Notes: generated by a model from the sequence alone, not told the origin. 64,000 nt of DNA from Phoebastria nigripes (GCA_035582835.1 JAYKAV010000411.1:1896083-1960082), one strand, 5' to 3'. Counted from the first letter of the stretch, positions 45,501 to 59,325 are shown. Translations and numbers: made by a program.

Positions 45501-48397
45501 AAACAAATGACAAGTAATTAAAGACAATCATTTAAAATTAATATAGAGAAGCAAGGTATATATAAGTAGATTTTTAAAGTGCTTTCTCCAGATGGAATTT
45601 TATCACTGTCAAAGAGAAAAAGAAAATTGATTATAGATAAAAAAGCAATTTGATATACTTCTAATGTATGAAATCCTTCAGCTTGTACCAGGAGAAGGGA
45701 GTGTAACTGGGTTATACTTAGTGGTAAGGTGCAAAGCTGAAGTGTCTTAATTTACACATACTTCTATGCCAGTTGTTTTCCCTACCACATTTGTCTCCTG
45801 TTTTTTCGGCATATTAGCCCATTCTGTACAGAGAACCCTAACTAAAGAAAACATGTAAGATTTTAAGTCAGGCTGAGGCTAGACTGTGCCTGATTAAGGA
45901 CAGAATGGAGTTGTTATGTTTTGTCATTGCTATATCCCTTTCTTGAAATGCTCTATGTGTATTGAAGAGCTACATATATGCGACATCTTTTCCATAGGGT
46001 GTCCAGACTGCTCTGTGAGATGGTGCCAGTGCCTGCACACCCTTTGGGAGAAGATCTGTTCCTTTAGGCCCAGAAGGAGAAAGGCCCAGGTCCTGTACTT
46101 AAGAGGCAATGGGCAGGGGAAAGCTCTGTAATTCCTGCTAATCTGGTAACGCTGTGAAACCACATAAAGGCCAATCATTGCCTTGTCTTGGACAGCTGTA
46201 ACAGTGTGTTATGACCAGTTCTGAAGAGGATCAGCTTACACCAAACTCTAATGTCATGAGGCATGCAAATTTCACATTGCTCTAGGAACCAACCTTCTTA
46301 CCTTACCCCTTAACCCTTAGAACAGAGGTAGATGTGAAAGCACATTTGCTTAGGAGTTTAAGACTAGAGAGGCACCTTGCCAAAGGCAGTTTTCTGCAGT
46401 CTTACAGTACATATATTTTGTGTTTATGATAACACTGCAGAAGTAACTTGATTATGTGTTATGTGTCTTCTCAGGTCATACCCTTATTGGTTGCAGAAAA
46501 GACATTTTTTCTACTTTCTTCTTCTGGTGGAATTCTGGTGGAAATTAGAGTTGTATGATATCATTGTTAATAGCTAGCACTTGTCTTACCTGGACAACAC
46601 CACTCTTGAATGATCTCAACAGATACTACTTTGTGAGTTCATTATGACTGTGCACTAAAGTTGTTAAGCACTGTGGTTTTGAGGAGTTTTGTGCTGTGAT
46701 TGACTGTACAGTAGAGATCTTCTCTTCAACCTCCTATGCAGTGGTGGAGCCATGCTAACAGCCCTCTGCTAAACATGGAGGTAACAAAGCTGCTGGCATC
46801 TTGGTTATGTCTAAGGCAAATTTGCCCCAACTGTCAAAAAACCCCTATTGCCTCCTGAGTTACAACTTTCCATATCACTTTGTAAACTATTCTGTTGGCT
46901 GGCCTAGATGAAATTACCTCCTATAGCAATATAACACAGTGTATTTAAGTGAGTATGCGTATCCTTCATTTCCTACAAGGTAATGAGGACTCCCTTTACA
47001 CAATAGTTTCAGTGGAAATTCAGGGCCCTTGTCACCTTGCAACACTGTGTCAATAAATTAAGAGCTTTTGGGGCTACTCTGCTTTATAGTTTTTGAAGTG
47101 CCTTATAGCATTGTGTAAATAATATATCTTAGTATACCAATACTGCCTTGTAATAAAAATAAATATATAATGGAAAACCAGCCTCAATAGTGAGGCATAT
47201 CTTTTAAAAGAGTTTTCCTACACCATTGGGAAGATCCAAGTTCATTCTCAATCAAAAGAAAGAGACTGCCTGTGAACGTCTGAGTAGTTTCCTCAAGTTT
47301 AGAATTTAATTAAAGTTTGTAATGGCGTTTTGGGCTAACAATATTTCTGTAGTTAAAACAGAAAGCCCTGCATTAATAATTGTAGTAAATGCAAATGATG
47401 TTACCCAGCCATGTCAAAACCCAGTGCTGTACCCAATGTCCCAGCATTAAGACTGTGGCAGTGAAAGGAGCAGTAGTGAAGCACACTGGCTGCAGCTCAG
47501 CTGGTCCCAGTTCCCCATGTCCAGCCCAGGGCCTGTTCGACAACACCACATCTCTCATCATACACCTGCCTTCTGAGGACAGCCAGGTAGGAGCGTATGA
47601 TGGGTGGGGAAAGCAGTGCTCAGGGTGGTCCTACCCAAGGACGTGGTCAGGATGTGGTGAAAGGGCATGCCCTCCCCTGGGAACTGTGGTGCCCTCCTGC
47701 ATGCTACTGTCTAGCTACAGCTTTTGAATTTCCTTTTCTGAAGAGTGAGGAATATGAACTCTAAAGGACTGGAATATCAACAGGTAAATTACATTCTAAA
47801 TAATTTTTGTTTAGTTACTGCCAAAAGCAAAGGAAAGTGTGCATTTACAATGTGCAACATATTTACTGGTGCCTCAGGAACTAGGGTGATAAATTCTTCT
47901 CCCTTTGAGAGATAATACAGTGTATATTCTACTTTTAAACTCCTTTGAGCTGAATGGTTCATTATATGGCTTTAATTCTACATGCTAGAGTATATCACAG
48001 GGCAGATATATTAGCTCAAGTCCCAGAAAAAGAACCACAATTTAGTGTGGTTCTGCAGCAGAAGTAAAAAACCTGAGCTTTGGTAAACTTCACTGTGGGT
48101 GTTTAAGAAGCTACAACATAGTGACCCCAAACTTTGCACTGAAATTGCAGTGCGTATTACTGTCTGGCAATAATTTCGTATCGGAGTGGTAACACTGGTG
48201 CTGAGGAGAGCTGGCTGACTTTGGTGCGGAATTGTGCAGATACTGCATCTTGTCCCTCAGCTATTGTTTGGAGCCAAATGGGGTATGTCCCTGGCATACC
48301 TCATAGCATGGTGGTCATACACACACTTTGTGCCTCATAGTCATAGCTAGTCCTTCCCTGAGGTGGAAGGTTTTTGTCCCCTTTCACCACTAGCTTG
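42563..48397. other. AT-rich non-coding DNA with one exon candidate
   Basis: No gene is recognised. It includes the exon candidate 43895-44029, and Ns near 43712 and at 43870. An open frame at 47389-47727 (+) contains a donor-like CCAG|GTAGGA near 47588 but no family signature. The remaining sequence shows nothing identifiable. Confidence 0.5.
43895..44029 (+). other. exon candidate, 45 codons long, phase 1-1, unrecognised
   Basis: A strong acceptor (CTTTTCTTTCTGGTTTGCATTCAG, AG 43893-43894, with an N at 43870 just upstream) is followed by 135 bases open in the frame VVPSAGFHSPLSAVITNDGD. They end at a medium donor ATAG|GTAATA (GT 44030-44031). Start and end phases are both 1, so it would be a symmetrical exon. 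The peptide shows no known domain, and the evidence is limited to signals plus openness. Confidence 0.2.
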
Positions 48398-48512
48398 TTG
48401 AGGCTCCAAGTAAATCATACAACTTGCTGCAGAGTTTGTGGCTGAGCCTGGAATTGAGCCAGCATCTTTTTGTCCCAGCCTATTGTCCTAGTCACTCTCT
48501 GTTCTTTGGGGT
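48398..48512 (-). repeat. MIR-like ancient repeat relic (antisense), best preserved
   Basis: The plus strand reads 'gaggctccaagtaaatcata', 'caacttgctgcagagtttgt', 'ggctgagcctggaattgagc' and 'gtcccagcctattgtcctag', then 'tcactctctg'. This parallels the old amniote pattern 'gaggttaagtgacttgcccaaggtcacacag', 'gtctgtggcagagctgggaattgaacccag' and 'cctagtgccctaaccactgg'. It is the clearest of the five such relics. Confidence 0.6.
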
Positions 48513-51500
48513 TTGACTCAGCTCTCCTCAAACATCCCAATTTCCATTTTTCCATTTTTTTCTGATTTTGTGTTCTTCCTCCCCAGCAAACTTCTGCCTC
48601 TGCTTCTATTTTCACTTCTTGTCACTCTTCATTATTTGATCTTTAAATATTCAGAAAACTCAATGAATGGCAATATAACATTGTGGGAAAAACTGTTACA
48701 GTTGGATGATGCTACATAATCTCATTGCTTATTGTGTTAGAGAAAATGTATTCTGTTTTATCAGCTTGTGAATAGGTTACCCTTTTCCAAATACTGGGAT
48801 GTCTTTTTTTTAGCTCACAATTGATCCTGTAAGTTCAATACTATTTATTTTCATGTATTAAAATTAGGCTACTTTTCAGGGGGAAAGAAGAGGTTACTGA
48901 GTTCTCTCTGGGTAAACTTATAGATTTTGCCAGTGTGCAGACTCTCCAAGTTTGGACTGGAAAAAATGTGGAAATGATAAAATGTCATCCAAGATAGAAA
49001 AGAAATTGAGGGATTCCTTTTAAGCATGGTCGTAAGAAACAAAAATCATCTTTAAAGATGTTCTATCCCCTACATTTTTGGGGGAGGTCTTTATAACCAA
49101 AGCCAGTAAACTCCAGTTGTAAACTATTGATGAGACCAACGTTGAAAGGAAGGTTTGTTTTGGAGGATGATTTCAGGCTCAAAGGCATTACTCTCAAAGC
49201 ACACAATGTTACTAGCAAGAGGAAATATTGCACCTCACTTGACATCATTGCATTGTTTCATGAACTGTGGTTTTTTTTTTTTTTTATCTCCTTGCTGGTC
49301 TGGGAACATCTCTTCTTTGCAGGTTAAAATTATGACACGTTAGCATTTAGCTGGCATCCTTTTGTTTTCTTCATTTAAAAAACATGGTCAGAGCAACTTG
49401 CTTTGGAGGAATAGTTTGATTTAATGATACTGGCACTAATATTCTACATAAATGTATTAGTAACTTTTATGCTGTGTAGGTACATTTCAGTTTGGTGAGA
49501 ATTGGCCCAGCTCATTTTTCCATTCATTCCCATTCAAATATCCCTACAGAGTCATACATGGTGCTGTGCATACATTATGGTTGGGAGAGGGAAGGATAGT
49601 TTTAACCTCTGTTTTCTCTAGTCTGGTTTATGGACAACATACTGGGTTTATTACAGTGATATCAGTATTCTATTTTTTCCCTTTCACCCCCTTTTTCTGT
49701 TCATGTAAGTTGGACATAGGAAACAGACTTTTTTGTTTGTCATTATTCTAGTAATTTTTCCTGTCTATCTTTGATGGGAAGCTGCAATGTTATTGCTTGC
49801 CAGCAATAGTAAAGTCTTAATGAGGTATTTGAGAAGTCCCAGTGGAGAACCTGTCACATGTGAAGAAAATATAGAATAAATGCAGGAAATATGCAGGCCA
49901 ATGCTTTGCTTTATGGATTGTCCTGTCACACACAACACAGAACTGTTCATTTAGTCATTTGTATGACTGTTCTTGATGAATGTTTTTCATATAATTATAC
50001 CTTTCCTAGCAGTTCCTCACAGGAAACTAGGTAGCTGGTTTCATCCAGGCACTTGATCAGAGCAGCCCTGCCTTCTGAGAAAATTCAGGTCTGTTTTGGA
50101 GATTCATGCCCACTTCTAACCTTAACTGATGATGGATTAACTTTTTGTTTTGATAGTTTTGCAGAAACCTTTTCTTTCTAAAGACTCCACTTTGGGACTC
50201 TGTTGCTGAAGGTGAGGACAGTGAAGGATCAGAAGCTGAAGCTCCCCTCTCTCCTCATCTTTCTGTCGAGGCGCTTTTCCTACTGTTAATTTCTGGACTT
50301 TGACAACGACTGAGCTTTCAGCAAATCAGTGCATGTTAGCACCCTCAAAACAAGAAAACCAAAGCTAACTTGTGCAGCTGTAGTGCTTCAGACAGTCTGA
50401 AGAGTGACTTACTTTCTATATCAGGGTTATGCTCACACTGCTGTCTGGCAAACTGTAAAGGTAAACGCCCAAAGAGGGGAAGGCAGTGGCTGTGGGGTGA
50501 GCTGTAAATACAGCAGTCTGTGAATCAAACCACTCTCCCTCTCCCACCCTTTCTAGAAATCTATCAAGCTGGCAGGCTGCCCTGCTTGAAATAAATGTGG
50601 AAAATATTATGTAACTTTGCCCTGTGCGCTGTGCTGACAGCGTAGGCACTAGGCAGGTTTTAGTTACACTATCTGCTGTGGCTATTTTTTGACCAAAGGC
50701 TTCTCTCTTTAAATTTATGGCTCTATTTCCTTTCCCCCCACCCTCTCATTTATTTTTTTTTTCCACTGACAAGAGAATGCAACTCAACATCTGCAAACAG
50801 GAAAACAACATCAGCAAAGCTGTTTAAGGGCAGGCTATTCCCTTTTTTAAAAAAAAAAAAATACTGCTGGAGGAGGGATATATTGCCTCTAACTGTAGCC
50901 AAGCACTGAAACAGTCAGTCTCAGATCCCCTCCCCTGGCGTTGTATGCTGTGTCAATACCTCCCTCTGCTGAAAGCTCTACATTCTTCCTCTCTTGCTTG
51001 ACTATTTTTTCCCGTGACAGGACTTGCATAGATCAAGAGCAATCTGTGATATATAATAGAGCAGCCAGCTTACTGCAACGCAGCNGCCCTACCAAGATTA
51101 TACAATCTGGGGAGTGCATAAACTTAAACTATTTGTCCTTTCCAAGTGTGACTGCAGGCTAGAATCTGAGATTAGGAAAAGATGGTAATTCACAGTCAGA
51201 TGACTTTTAAAAATACTCTTTAAGGAACCCCTGTGCTGGAATTCAGCCATTGCCAAGGGACATTCTGTTTAAAGACAATTCTACGTGCGTGTGCCTTATA
51301 ACTTCAATTTATTTCCTTCAGTTTTAGTCACTTAATTAGTTTTTGTTCTAGAAATAGTAAAATTACAGCATGGTTTGTGATCCATTGTGCTGCATGAACT
51401 ACCATGTAAGACTTTAAGTGTTGTGTTACTCAAACAGATTGAATTATCTTAATGGTTGGAAAATCTATGAATCATCTCAACTACAGCTGGTGTGGTTATT

Positions 51501-54500
51501 AGGGAGCTCCAAGTCAAGACCTCAGTTTTTCAGAGGTTGCAGGATTAGGGACCCAAGCCAGTCATTTCTCATCTCAGGTCATTATAGGATAAAGATTTTA
51601 AAGTGACCAGCAGATTTTATTTTTCTCTGTTTCAGGTACCCCAAACTGACATACCAAAAAAGGTAGTGATTTTGTTAGAGGTGAATGATTGAACTTAGTG
51701 GAGAATTGGGCAACTTCAAGGTGTCTTGAGTTAAGTCCCTAATTTTAGTAGGGGGCTAGAAGCAAAAGGCTTTTCCTTTATGTCTGCCCACCCCTTCAGA
51801 AATTTTGAAATTTCTGCCAATGTTGCAGGAAAGGCTAATGCACTGCAAAGCAATAGCTAAGCTGCAGCAGTTCACAGCTTTTTTTCATTAATAATCCTTA
51901 ATATTTCCTCATTATGTTCAGCTGCTTCAGAGGCAGTTGAGTTTTCCCTCCATTTGATGGCAGATGGCAACAACCACTTTTTTTTGGAAGAAGTACAAAT
52001 CAGGTCATTCCTATTAACTTTTTCAACAGCACTTTTTAATGTCTTCAAGGGACTTTGGTAATGTTAGAGTTGAGAGGAGGAATAAATCACACAAGCAAAT
52101 AAATATCTAAGGAAAAAGAATAAATTCTGTGTACAGGCAAATTGTCGTGATTGGGTGGGGGTTAAAAAAAACAACACACAAGGCAGGGAAAGGGTAGAAG
52201 GCAGACAATGGGGTGCAGGAAGGAGCACAGCTGTAGGGAATATAAAACACTCAGGGGAAGGTCATATAAGGAGGAGAAGGAATCATCATCACATGGGTGA
52301 AGTCTTCAGGAAGGTGCTATTGTATGGAGACTTGTGAGGAGACCTGACCTTATAAAGGAAGAAATAAAGGACTACTTGCCACAAAAATGATGGTAGGAAG
52401 AGAGGGGTGTTTGATTGGAAGTGTGCTGTGAGGTTGAGGTTTTATGGCTTTCTGGGGAATGGCTTCTCCTAGCAGGAGAAGGCTTGGCCAAGGAAGCATG
52501 GCTTGAGGAATAGCACCCTGTAGAGAAAAAGAAGTGTCAAAGATACCCATGTGATTCATTAAACATCATGTTTCGTATGGAGGTTTACTCATTCTTAATT
52601 ACTGTGCAGAATATTGTATCTTTTTTGCCTCATATCTTGGATGTTTATAACTGGTAGAAAAATACTAGCAAAATTACTGGGTATATGGAAGGAAAATCTT
52701 GGCATGTGTTTGTACTTGACATTTCTTCAAAATGATATGATAAGATGTTTAGAGTTTATTTGTATATTAAGTCCCTTCTATAAGATACTGGATGTGGATG
52801 TGACCTGCTGAGCTGAACCTGAGAAGAAGAGGTGCAAAATTACTTAAATGGATATGGAAAAAGGGATCCTTACTGATTTTTCTGGACTTCAATGGCTTTT
52901 GGATAATGCCAAGATTTCTAGCATTAGGTTGGATGTTATTATTGCTAAAGAAAAATGCGTATTTTTGCCTCTGTTTTTTTTCAGGACTGTGGTGCACAAG
53001 GGTGATTTAGACAGAGACATGTAGGTTTGACTGAACTGTTCAGTAATAAACATATAAGCATTGCTGAACTCTGTGTTAGCTTGTGCTCTGCGAGAGTTTT
53101 AGATGGATGCGGTTAAGAGACAAGGTCCCATTCTGTGCTTTGGAGTTTACTTAGATACTGTGAGCGCTCAGCTGAATGTCTCTTCTAAACAGAGCTAGAT
53201 TTAGATGGGGGAGGCAGGCTACAAAATGTGCATCCTAGCTGTAATAGAACAGTCAGAAACACATCTGTAATGCTGTGGGTATGTAGTTGTTTGCAGTCAG
53301 CTGAGTGACAAAGTCTAAAGTGGTGACTCAATGGGAATCTGCTGCTGGCTTTGGGTCTCCAGAGCTAGGTTCAATTCTGTGAGGTCTGGAAAGTTTCCCC
53401 ACACTCCTCAAGACTCTTCAGGGATGAGAGTCCTTTATGGAAGACAGAGGAAATAAGGATGTGAAAGGCTCTGCACTCATAGCATAACTGCACTCAATTC
53501 ATTTTTATCACTGTTTCAGACAACAAGGTATATATTTCTGTAGGCTTTTTTGCTCAATGCAGTGGCTGTACTCTAGGATGCCTCCTAATGAAGCTATATT
53601 TTAAGTATCAAAAATGTCTGAATTAGCTGGGCTTACAATGCATGAAACACATGAATGTGTAAGATACCTAGAGCAACTTGCTAGGGGCACACTTCTCTTG
53701 CAAAAGCAGTGGCACGTGTTTATGTTGCCCAGCCATTACAAAGTAAACCAAAAGACTCAAGGAAATGGAACGTATATCAGAAGGGATCATTATCAGTTAT
53801 GCTAAATGCTCAGTGAAATGTGAGACCAGGCAAATCTCAACAGGTTTCAAGTTTTCTTGCAGTTGAAACTCAGATCAGGTTCCTCGAGAGTTCAAGAATT
53901 TCTGAGCAACCCTAGACCTGCTGAATACTTAGAACTTGAATAGCAGCTTTACAATACATGTTCAAAGCACTTGCTATAAACATTAATAAATTNCTGCAGT
54001 ACCCATGTGATTTAGAAAAGTTTGATTAGCCTCCTCTTACAATTCAGCCCACAGGCAAAGACGCAGATTTGTTAAGGGTTTTAGTATGTAATGATGCAGT
54101 TGAATATCTCATTGGGTGACTAACCTCCGTAGGTAGGCCCTCCAGGTTTCTATCTGATTTTTAAGGACCTACAAACCTTTAGAAGTATTGTACTGAACAG
54201 GTTATCTTGGTGAAGACTGGTTGTGATGAGAGCTAGATGAGCTATCTGCAATAAATGCTTTGTGAAAACAATATAGGTCCTATTTTTGGTTTGTAAATTG
54301 ATTTTTATTTTAGTATACTTGACCATTATGCAAACTGTTACGTGAGATATTAAGTAGAGCATTTGTGGATGGATCAAGATTTGCTCTGTAAATATTATGA
54401 TTTGAATCTTGGTGCTATTCTCACTATCCCTCAATTCAGTGGTTGCAAAGCCTAGTGAGATGTGCAGTGTTTAGATGTGAATATTCGGGTGAACACATAC

Positions 54501-56699
54501 TAATGTACATCTTCTGCCAATTGTTTCTTTTTGGCAGGTGTCCTATGGAAAAATGGTCTGCATTATCACATAGAGTAGTTCATTTTGATGCATATGGGGG
54601 TGTGTATGCAGGCACATCTCCTCTCCCTTGGTCCCCAAAAGAATTATACAATGTACATGTGCAAAAGAGACAGGATGGCCTCTTCATTAAGTCACTGAAC
54701 AGGAAACCAGGAGAGTTAACTCCTGTTCCTGACTCAGTGAAACTTTCTGCCTGCAAATCTGGGAAATCCACTTAGGAAAACTGAGGCACGTTAAATCTAT
54801 CAGTAAAACAGGAGACTGGAGTAATTTCGCTGTTTTATCTGAATAATTCAAACTGGCATGGAAAAAACCATGGAAGTGTATTAAAAATACTATTAAAACT
54901 GACTTTGAAGCCTTGAAACACATGTGCTCAAGTACAGAAAATACTTTAAAGATATAGTTCAGGATTATAGGTGGATATTGGCCCCAAAAAATGTTTCCTT
55001 GACCACTTTTCAGTAACAAAAGCAAATTTGGCAATATCAAAAGACAGATCTGTATTTATTCTGTTAATTACTCTTGAAATGTTTGTAGAACTCTCTATCA
55101 AAACGTAACATATTTTGCTTGAAATGTCCCTTTTTGATGTGGGGCAAATGAAAAATGTTGCTTCTACTCTGGCTTTTTTAGTGACGTCTCAATTTGTGTA
55201 CAGTCTTCGCATTCTGCCAATGCAAAATAAGTCTTCCTTTCCAAAACCGCCAGAGAATGGAAACTCTTCTTATCCTTTGTTCTGATTAGTTATATGGACA
55301 TGCTTTTACCACCTGTAAATGCTTTGGATACTCTGTTTTGGTTTTAGTGTTGGTGTTCTACCATGTCTCTGCTTGTTTCATTGAGGGGGATTATATTCAA
55401 ATATGTAATCCTAGGAGTGCTGGGACTAGTGAAGCCTGATGCCCTATGGTGTTGTCTTGTTAATACAGCTTGTAAAGTTTTTGTGCACTGTGTGTTCACA
55501 AACTTTGTCTCCTTTCTGNGCGGATTCCTGGGTGTCTTAGAATGTGTGAGCTCGTTGTTGCTCTTCCATTACAATGCCTACCAGGAAGTGTCCCTGTTTC
55601 CTTAAGGGAATGCTATGCAAGAAAAAACTACTGCTAAGTCACTTTTCCAGGTTAATTGCCTTTAAAAAAAGATGGGATGTTTAGCAGGCCTCTTTGCTCT
55701 ACATAGCTGCCCACTTTAAATATAAAATTTGGAATCACCTAGGCCAGTTTAGGCTATGAGAAACCTGCCTTAAAACAGATGAGGTCAATACAGAGCTGTT
55801 AGATCTTTGAACTTTTTTTCCTCTTCCTGAGCCATAGAAACAACACACTTTGAAGTTTCTGTATAAATTCTTGAGCAATACTTCAGGAATCTAATTTCTT
55901 CTTGTAAAAGAGAAATTAGGGCAGATGCTTAATGGATGACATCTCTTGCTAGCTACACCATTTAAATTCTAACTGCAACCTGATCCACTTCTCTTCTCTA
56001 GATCTTCCTCCAGCTGTACAATCTGTCACCTTGCTGGTCCTTTAGCAACTACGACTTCAGGCACCTATTTTTGTGTATCTCTTCCTCTCTCAACCCAGAG
56101 TTCCAGCTCTGGACTGACCAGCAGTGGGTGCTAGCGGGTGAAGCAATCAGCACCTGCCTATCCAACACCAGGGCGTCCATTCTGTCTGTCCAGGATGAAG
56201 ACACTGGGCTGGCTTTGTGTTTATAAACCTTGATTGATAACTGCACCTGTGTGGCTGCCAAGGTCAGGCTGTCTTTGGGAGGATGTTTTATCACCACAGG
56301 CTCCTGGCTTGGTGTAAGATTTAGGGATGTGGTCTGTCTTTGGTGACATGGTTCTGGCAGTCTGAAAAGACTTTGTTGCAAGACATTGGCTTGCAAAGTC
56401 TAGCCAGGTGACAGCTTTGCTTTTGGACAGCTATCGGGAACTTTGAACAAGGAAGAAAGTCTAAACCCTACCTAGTGCATCAATAACTGATGTTAATACC
56501 TAATAAAAGATAATGACTTTTTTCCACTGTTGGATATGCTGCTTCTGAGGGCTTGGGGTTAAAGAGGTTAGAGATTCCTTGCACTGTTTTTGTTTTGTGA
56601 AACAACTACAGGTACTACTTTCACAGATCAGTATATTTTGACTTGTGGGAGGAGGGATTGCTCCATCCCCTCAGCAACCTCCCCACAGGCACTGTTGGC
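48513..56699. other. non-coding DNA, promoter- or exon-like stretch at 50.7-51.2 kb
   Basis: No gene is recognised. It contains a T15 run at 49271-49285, an A13 run at about 50849-50861, the stretch 50690-51184 listed separately, and Ns at 51085, near 53993 and at 55519. A 115-codon open frame at 56049-56396 (minus) has no family signature. Confidence 0.5.
50690..51184 (+). other. regulatory- or exon-like stretch
   Basis: It contains two MEF2-like AT cores (CTATTTTTT near 50692 and near 51002). A strong acceptor CTATTTTTTCCCGTGACAG has AG at 51019-51020, followed by an open frame (includes CIDQEQSVIYNRAASLLQRS) to a stop at 51162. A TATA-like GATATATAATAGAG lies near 51048 and a weak donor GATG|GTAATT ends at 51184. 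An N at 51085 lies in the frame. The signals point in different directions (promoter or exon), so the call is weak. Confidence 0.15.
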
Positions 56700-56800
56700 C
56701 TCCCCCAAAACCAGCTCTTCTCCAGACTGAGCAAGTTCCAGTTCCTCAGCCTCTTCTTGCTGAGCAAGTGCCCCAGCTATGGTGGCCTTCACGCTTTTAT
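56700..56800 (-). repeat. CR1 LINE fragment, antisense
   Basis: The plus strand 'cttctccagactgagcaagt', 'tccagttcctcagcctcttc', 'ttgctgagcaagtgccccag' and 'ggtggcctt' is the reverse complement of the CR1 block that reads 'aaggccaccaagatg ... ctggagcacctctc ... gaggctgagggagctgggcttgttcagcctggagaag'. About 100 bases remain, with an internal gap. The open frames at 56628-56876 on both strands are explained by it. Confidence 0.75.
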
Positions 56801-58779
56801 CAGCAGAGAAGAACTGAAGAACAGAGATCTCGAGGGGGAAAAAGGTAAAGGGATGTTGCAAGGAAGACTAGGGTAGATGGAAAGAAAAGATAGCCTTTGA
56901 GAGTAAGAGGTCATTCTGCTAGTATCGCCCCACTCCCACCCTCGAAAGAAGTGGAGAGATTATTTGTGAAGAGGGACTGAGACAGCCAGAGGTAGAAGCT
57001 TAATGTGTTGATTGCAGGTGACACAGTAAAGAGCTGGAGCTCCAGAAGATAGCGCAGCTGGGAAAATACTCATGGCACTTCTGCTTGGCAGGATGAAAGG
57101 AAAGGTGGGGAAAGCTACGGGCTGGGTGCTGCTGTCATTCTTCAGGACTTTGAGCTGAGACTGAGATGACACAATGAGTTGGTCATAGTGATAATCTTTG
57201 AGAACTGGTATAATTTTTAAGCAGATGTTTAAGTATGCTATAGTTCTTTGAGCTGTGTTTACTATCCTCAGCTGTCACTTATTGAGACTAAAGCTGTGTA
57301 AATCTACATGCTTTCTCTTGTGTTACTAGGTACTGAACTCCTGAATATATGCTAGCCTTTCTCCAAATCGTGCAAGTTGGAGTTTCAAAGCACTGACCTA
57401 AATTTAAAATAAGAGACTCCTAAGTACTTCCTGAGATTGCCTCTCAACTCTTCCAGGGCCTTGACACATCTCTGCAATGACAGTGTTATGGTGAATACAG
57501 TATGCTTTTTCTTATCCTGCTGCGGTAATCTTTTAGTTAGAATGCTCTGCTCTGGAATGATTGGAAGTAAAACAAGTCAATAGGATACTTAAATGCTATG
57601 TTGCCTTAATCTGTCTTGCAGTATTTTGAGTTGTACTTACACTAAGGCAACAATTTTGGAACAGAACATTTTGCTGCGAGATCTGGCTAATGTAGGGGTT
57701 ACGTATGTTAGGTTACGTGGTATGTTTGAATTTTTTGTGGTGGTTTATGGTCCCTTGATATCCATAAAATCACTGCTTGTACTCATGACAGGACTGCTAA
57801 CATACATAAAATAATGTGTGCTCCTATTTTTTCACTTCCTGATGGGTAATTGGTGTATTGCCCAAAAGTCCAGCTCTAGCAGAAGCAGTACACTGGAAAA
57901 TGTAAGTCTTCCTAGTGATTTGGGTAATAAAAACGTCAATCAGGCTTAGGCAATGATGCTAAACCTTTTCTATAGAAGCTTGTGTCACAGGATAAATATG
58001 AGTGTGGGTTTTAACCCACGCTGTTTCAAAGAGTTCCTTCATCTGGATCAGAGAATAGCAAGCTATGTTTGGTCTCCGTGTATGGATTTGGGCAGGAAAA
58101 TGATGCTGAGACACTTTTATTCCAAAGGCTTATAGACTGTGTGTTTGAAGGGGAAATGCACAAAAACTTCTATAGCTGTTCTAAACAACAGAGGAAAGGT
58201 CTAGGTTTCAGGCACTGTTAGATGAGGGTGAAGATCTTCAGTAATCTCTTATTATAATGACTGGGTTAACATGTGTGGACAAACAAATGTCCTTTTGGCA
58301 TACCTGACTGCAAGTACAAAATGTACTGCTGTGTCTAGAGTTTTCATCTATATTATTCAGAACCAGACACAATTGGGACTGAATTTCATTTTACCCCACC
58401 TGTTTTTCTTCAAACTGTGCAATCTGTTTTGTCCCCTGCTGCTTAGTCTCCCATTTGGCTGCTATTTCTCTCTGAAAAGACATGTTGGCTCTGTAAACTT
58501 GCTTACTCCCTTGACTGTATGCTTTTTTGTGTGTGCTCTTGCATCATGATTATTTGTGTATTAGAGCACTCTTGTATTTTCCCTGCTTATGGAGGTAGTA
58601 GAGAAAACTGCCAAGGGATTAATCTGAGGAAAATAGTTCTCAAGCTTTGACGGGAAACTTCATGACATGCTGGAGGCCAAACTCTATCCAAATTGCTCAT
58701 CTGAAGCACTAACTGTAAAGATTTGAAGAAACTTACTGAGCTTTGGATAAGGCTTTTGAATCCTGAGTTTTAAATGTAA

Positions 58780-58830
58780 TGTCTTTGAATTCAGTGGAGT
58801 TACTCCACTCCATCGTATAAAATGAATAGG
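58780..58830. repeat. ancient amniote repeat relic (weak)
   Basis: 'gtctttgaattcagtggagt' followed by 'tactccactcc' resembles the old pattern 'attgacttcagtggagttactccagatttac'. Only the core remains. Confidence 0.35.
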
Positions 58831-59282
58831 TGTATTGGCATGACTGGTGAATTTTATTTCTTTGGTGTAAGAGTTCTGGTCATTCGCTATGTGGTTATGT
58901 ACCGTGCTGACTATATATTCATTTATATAAAAATGTCAAGTATTTTATCCCCTTTCCAAATAGTAATACTGGGACACTGCAAAACGATATGCAAAAGAAT
59001 TATCATCTTGATGAATCTATTACAAGGGTCTCCGAGTCCCCGTCCAAGCAGATCTTTGGGTATGTCAGTCTGCTGTTGTCATCCATTTTTAGATGGACAA
59101 TAGCTAAGCTTGCTGGCAGCTGCTTTGCAATCTGTAAGCACCCAGCTGCAAATTCATGATCTCTCACTCTTTTAGACAAAGTGAGGATGTCTCAAAAGCT
59201 CAGCTGAAGAGAAATTGGAACAGGAAGTCAAAAACGAGACCATGTGCCCTGGTGTCTTCTTCAATTGGTTTACATCTAATAG

Positions 59283-59325
59283 ACCTGACCCTGTTTCCAC
59301 TGAAGCTGATGGAAAAATTGTTTTG
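59283..59325. repeat. ancient amniote repeat relic (weak)
   Basis: 'acctgaccctgtttccactg' then 'aagctgatggaaaaattg' resembles 'cctgaccctgcttccattgaagtcaatggcaaaact', a fragment widespread in reptile genomes. It is short and diverged. Confidence 0.35.

Noticed and set aside
54520..54545. Second recursive splice site (TTTCTTTTTGGCAG|GTGTCC)
   Set aside because: The 5' half GTGTCC is a poor donor, so only an acceptor-like site remains.
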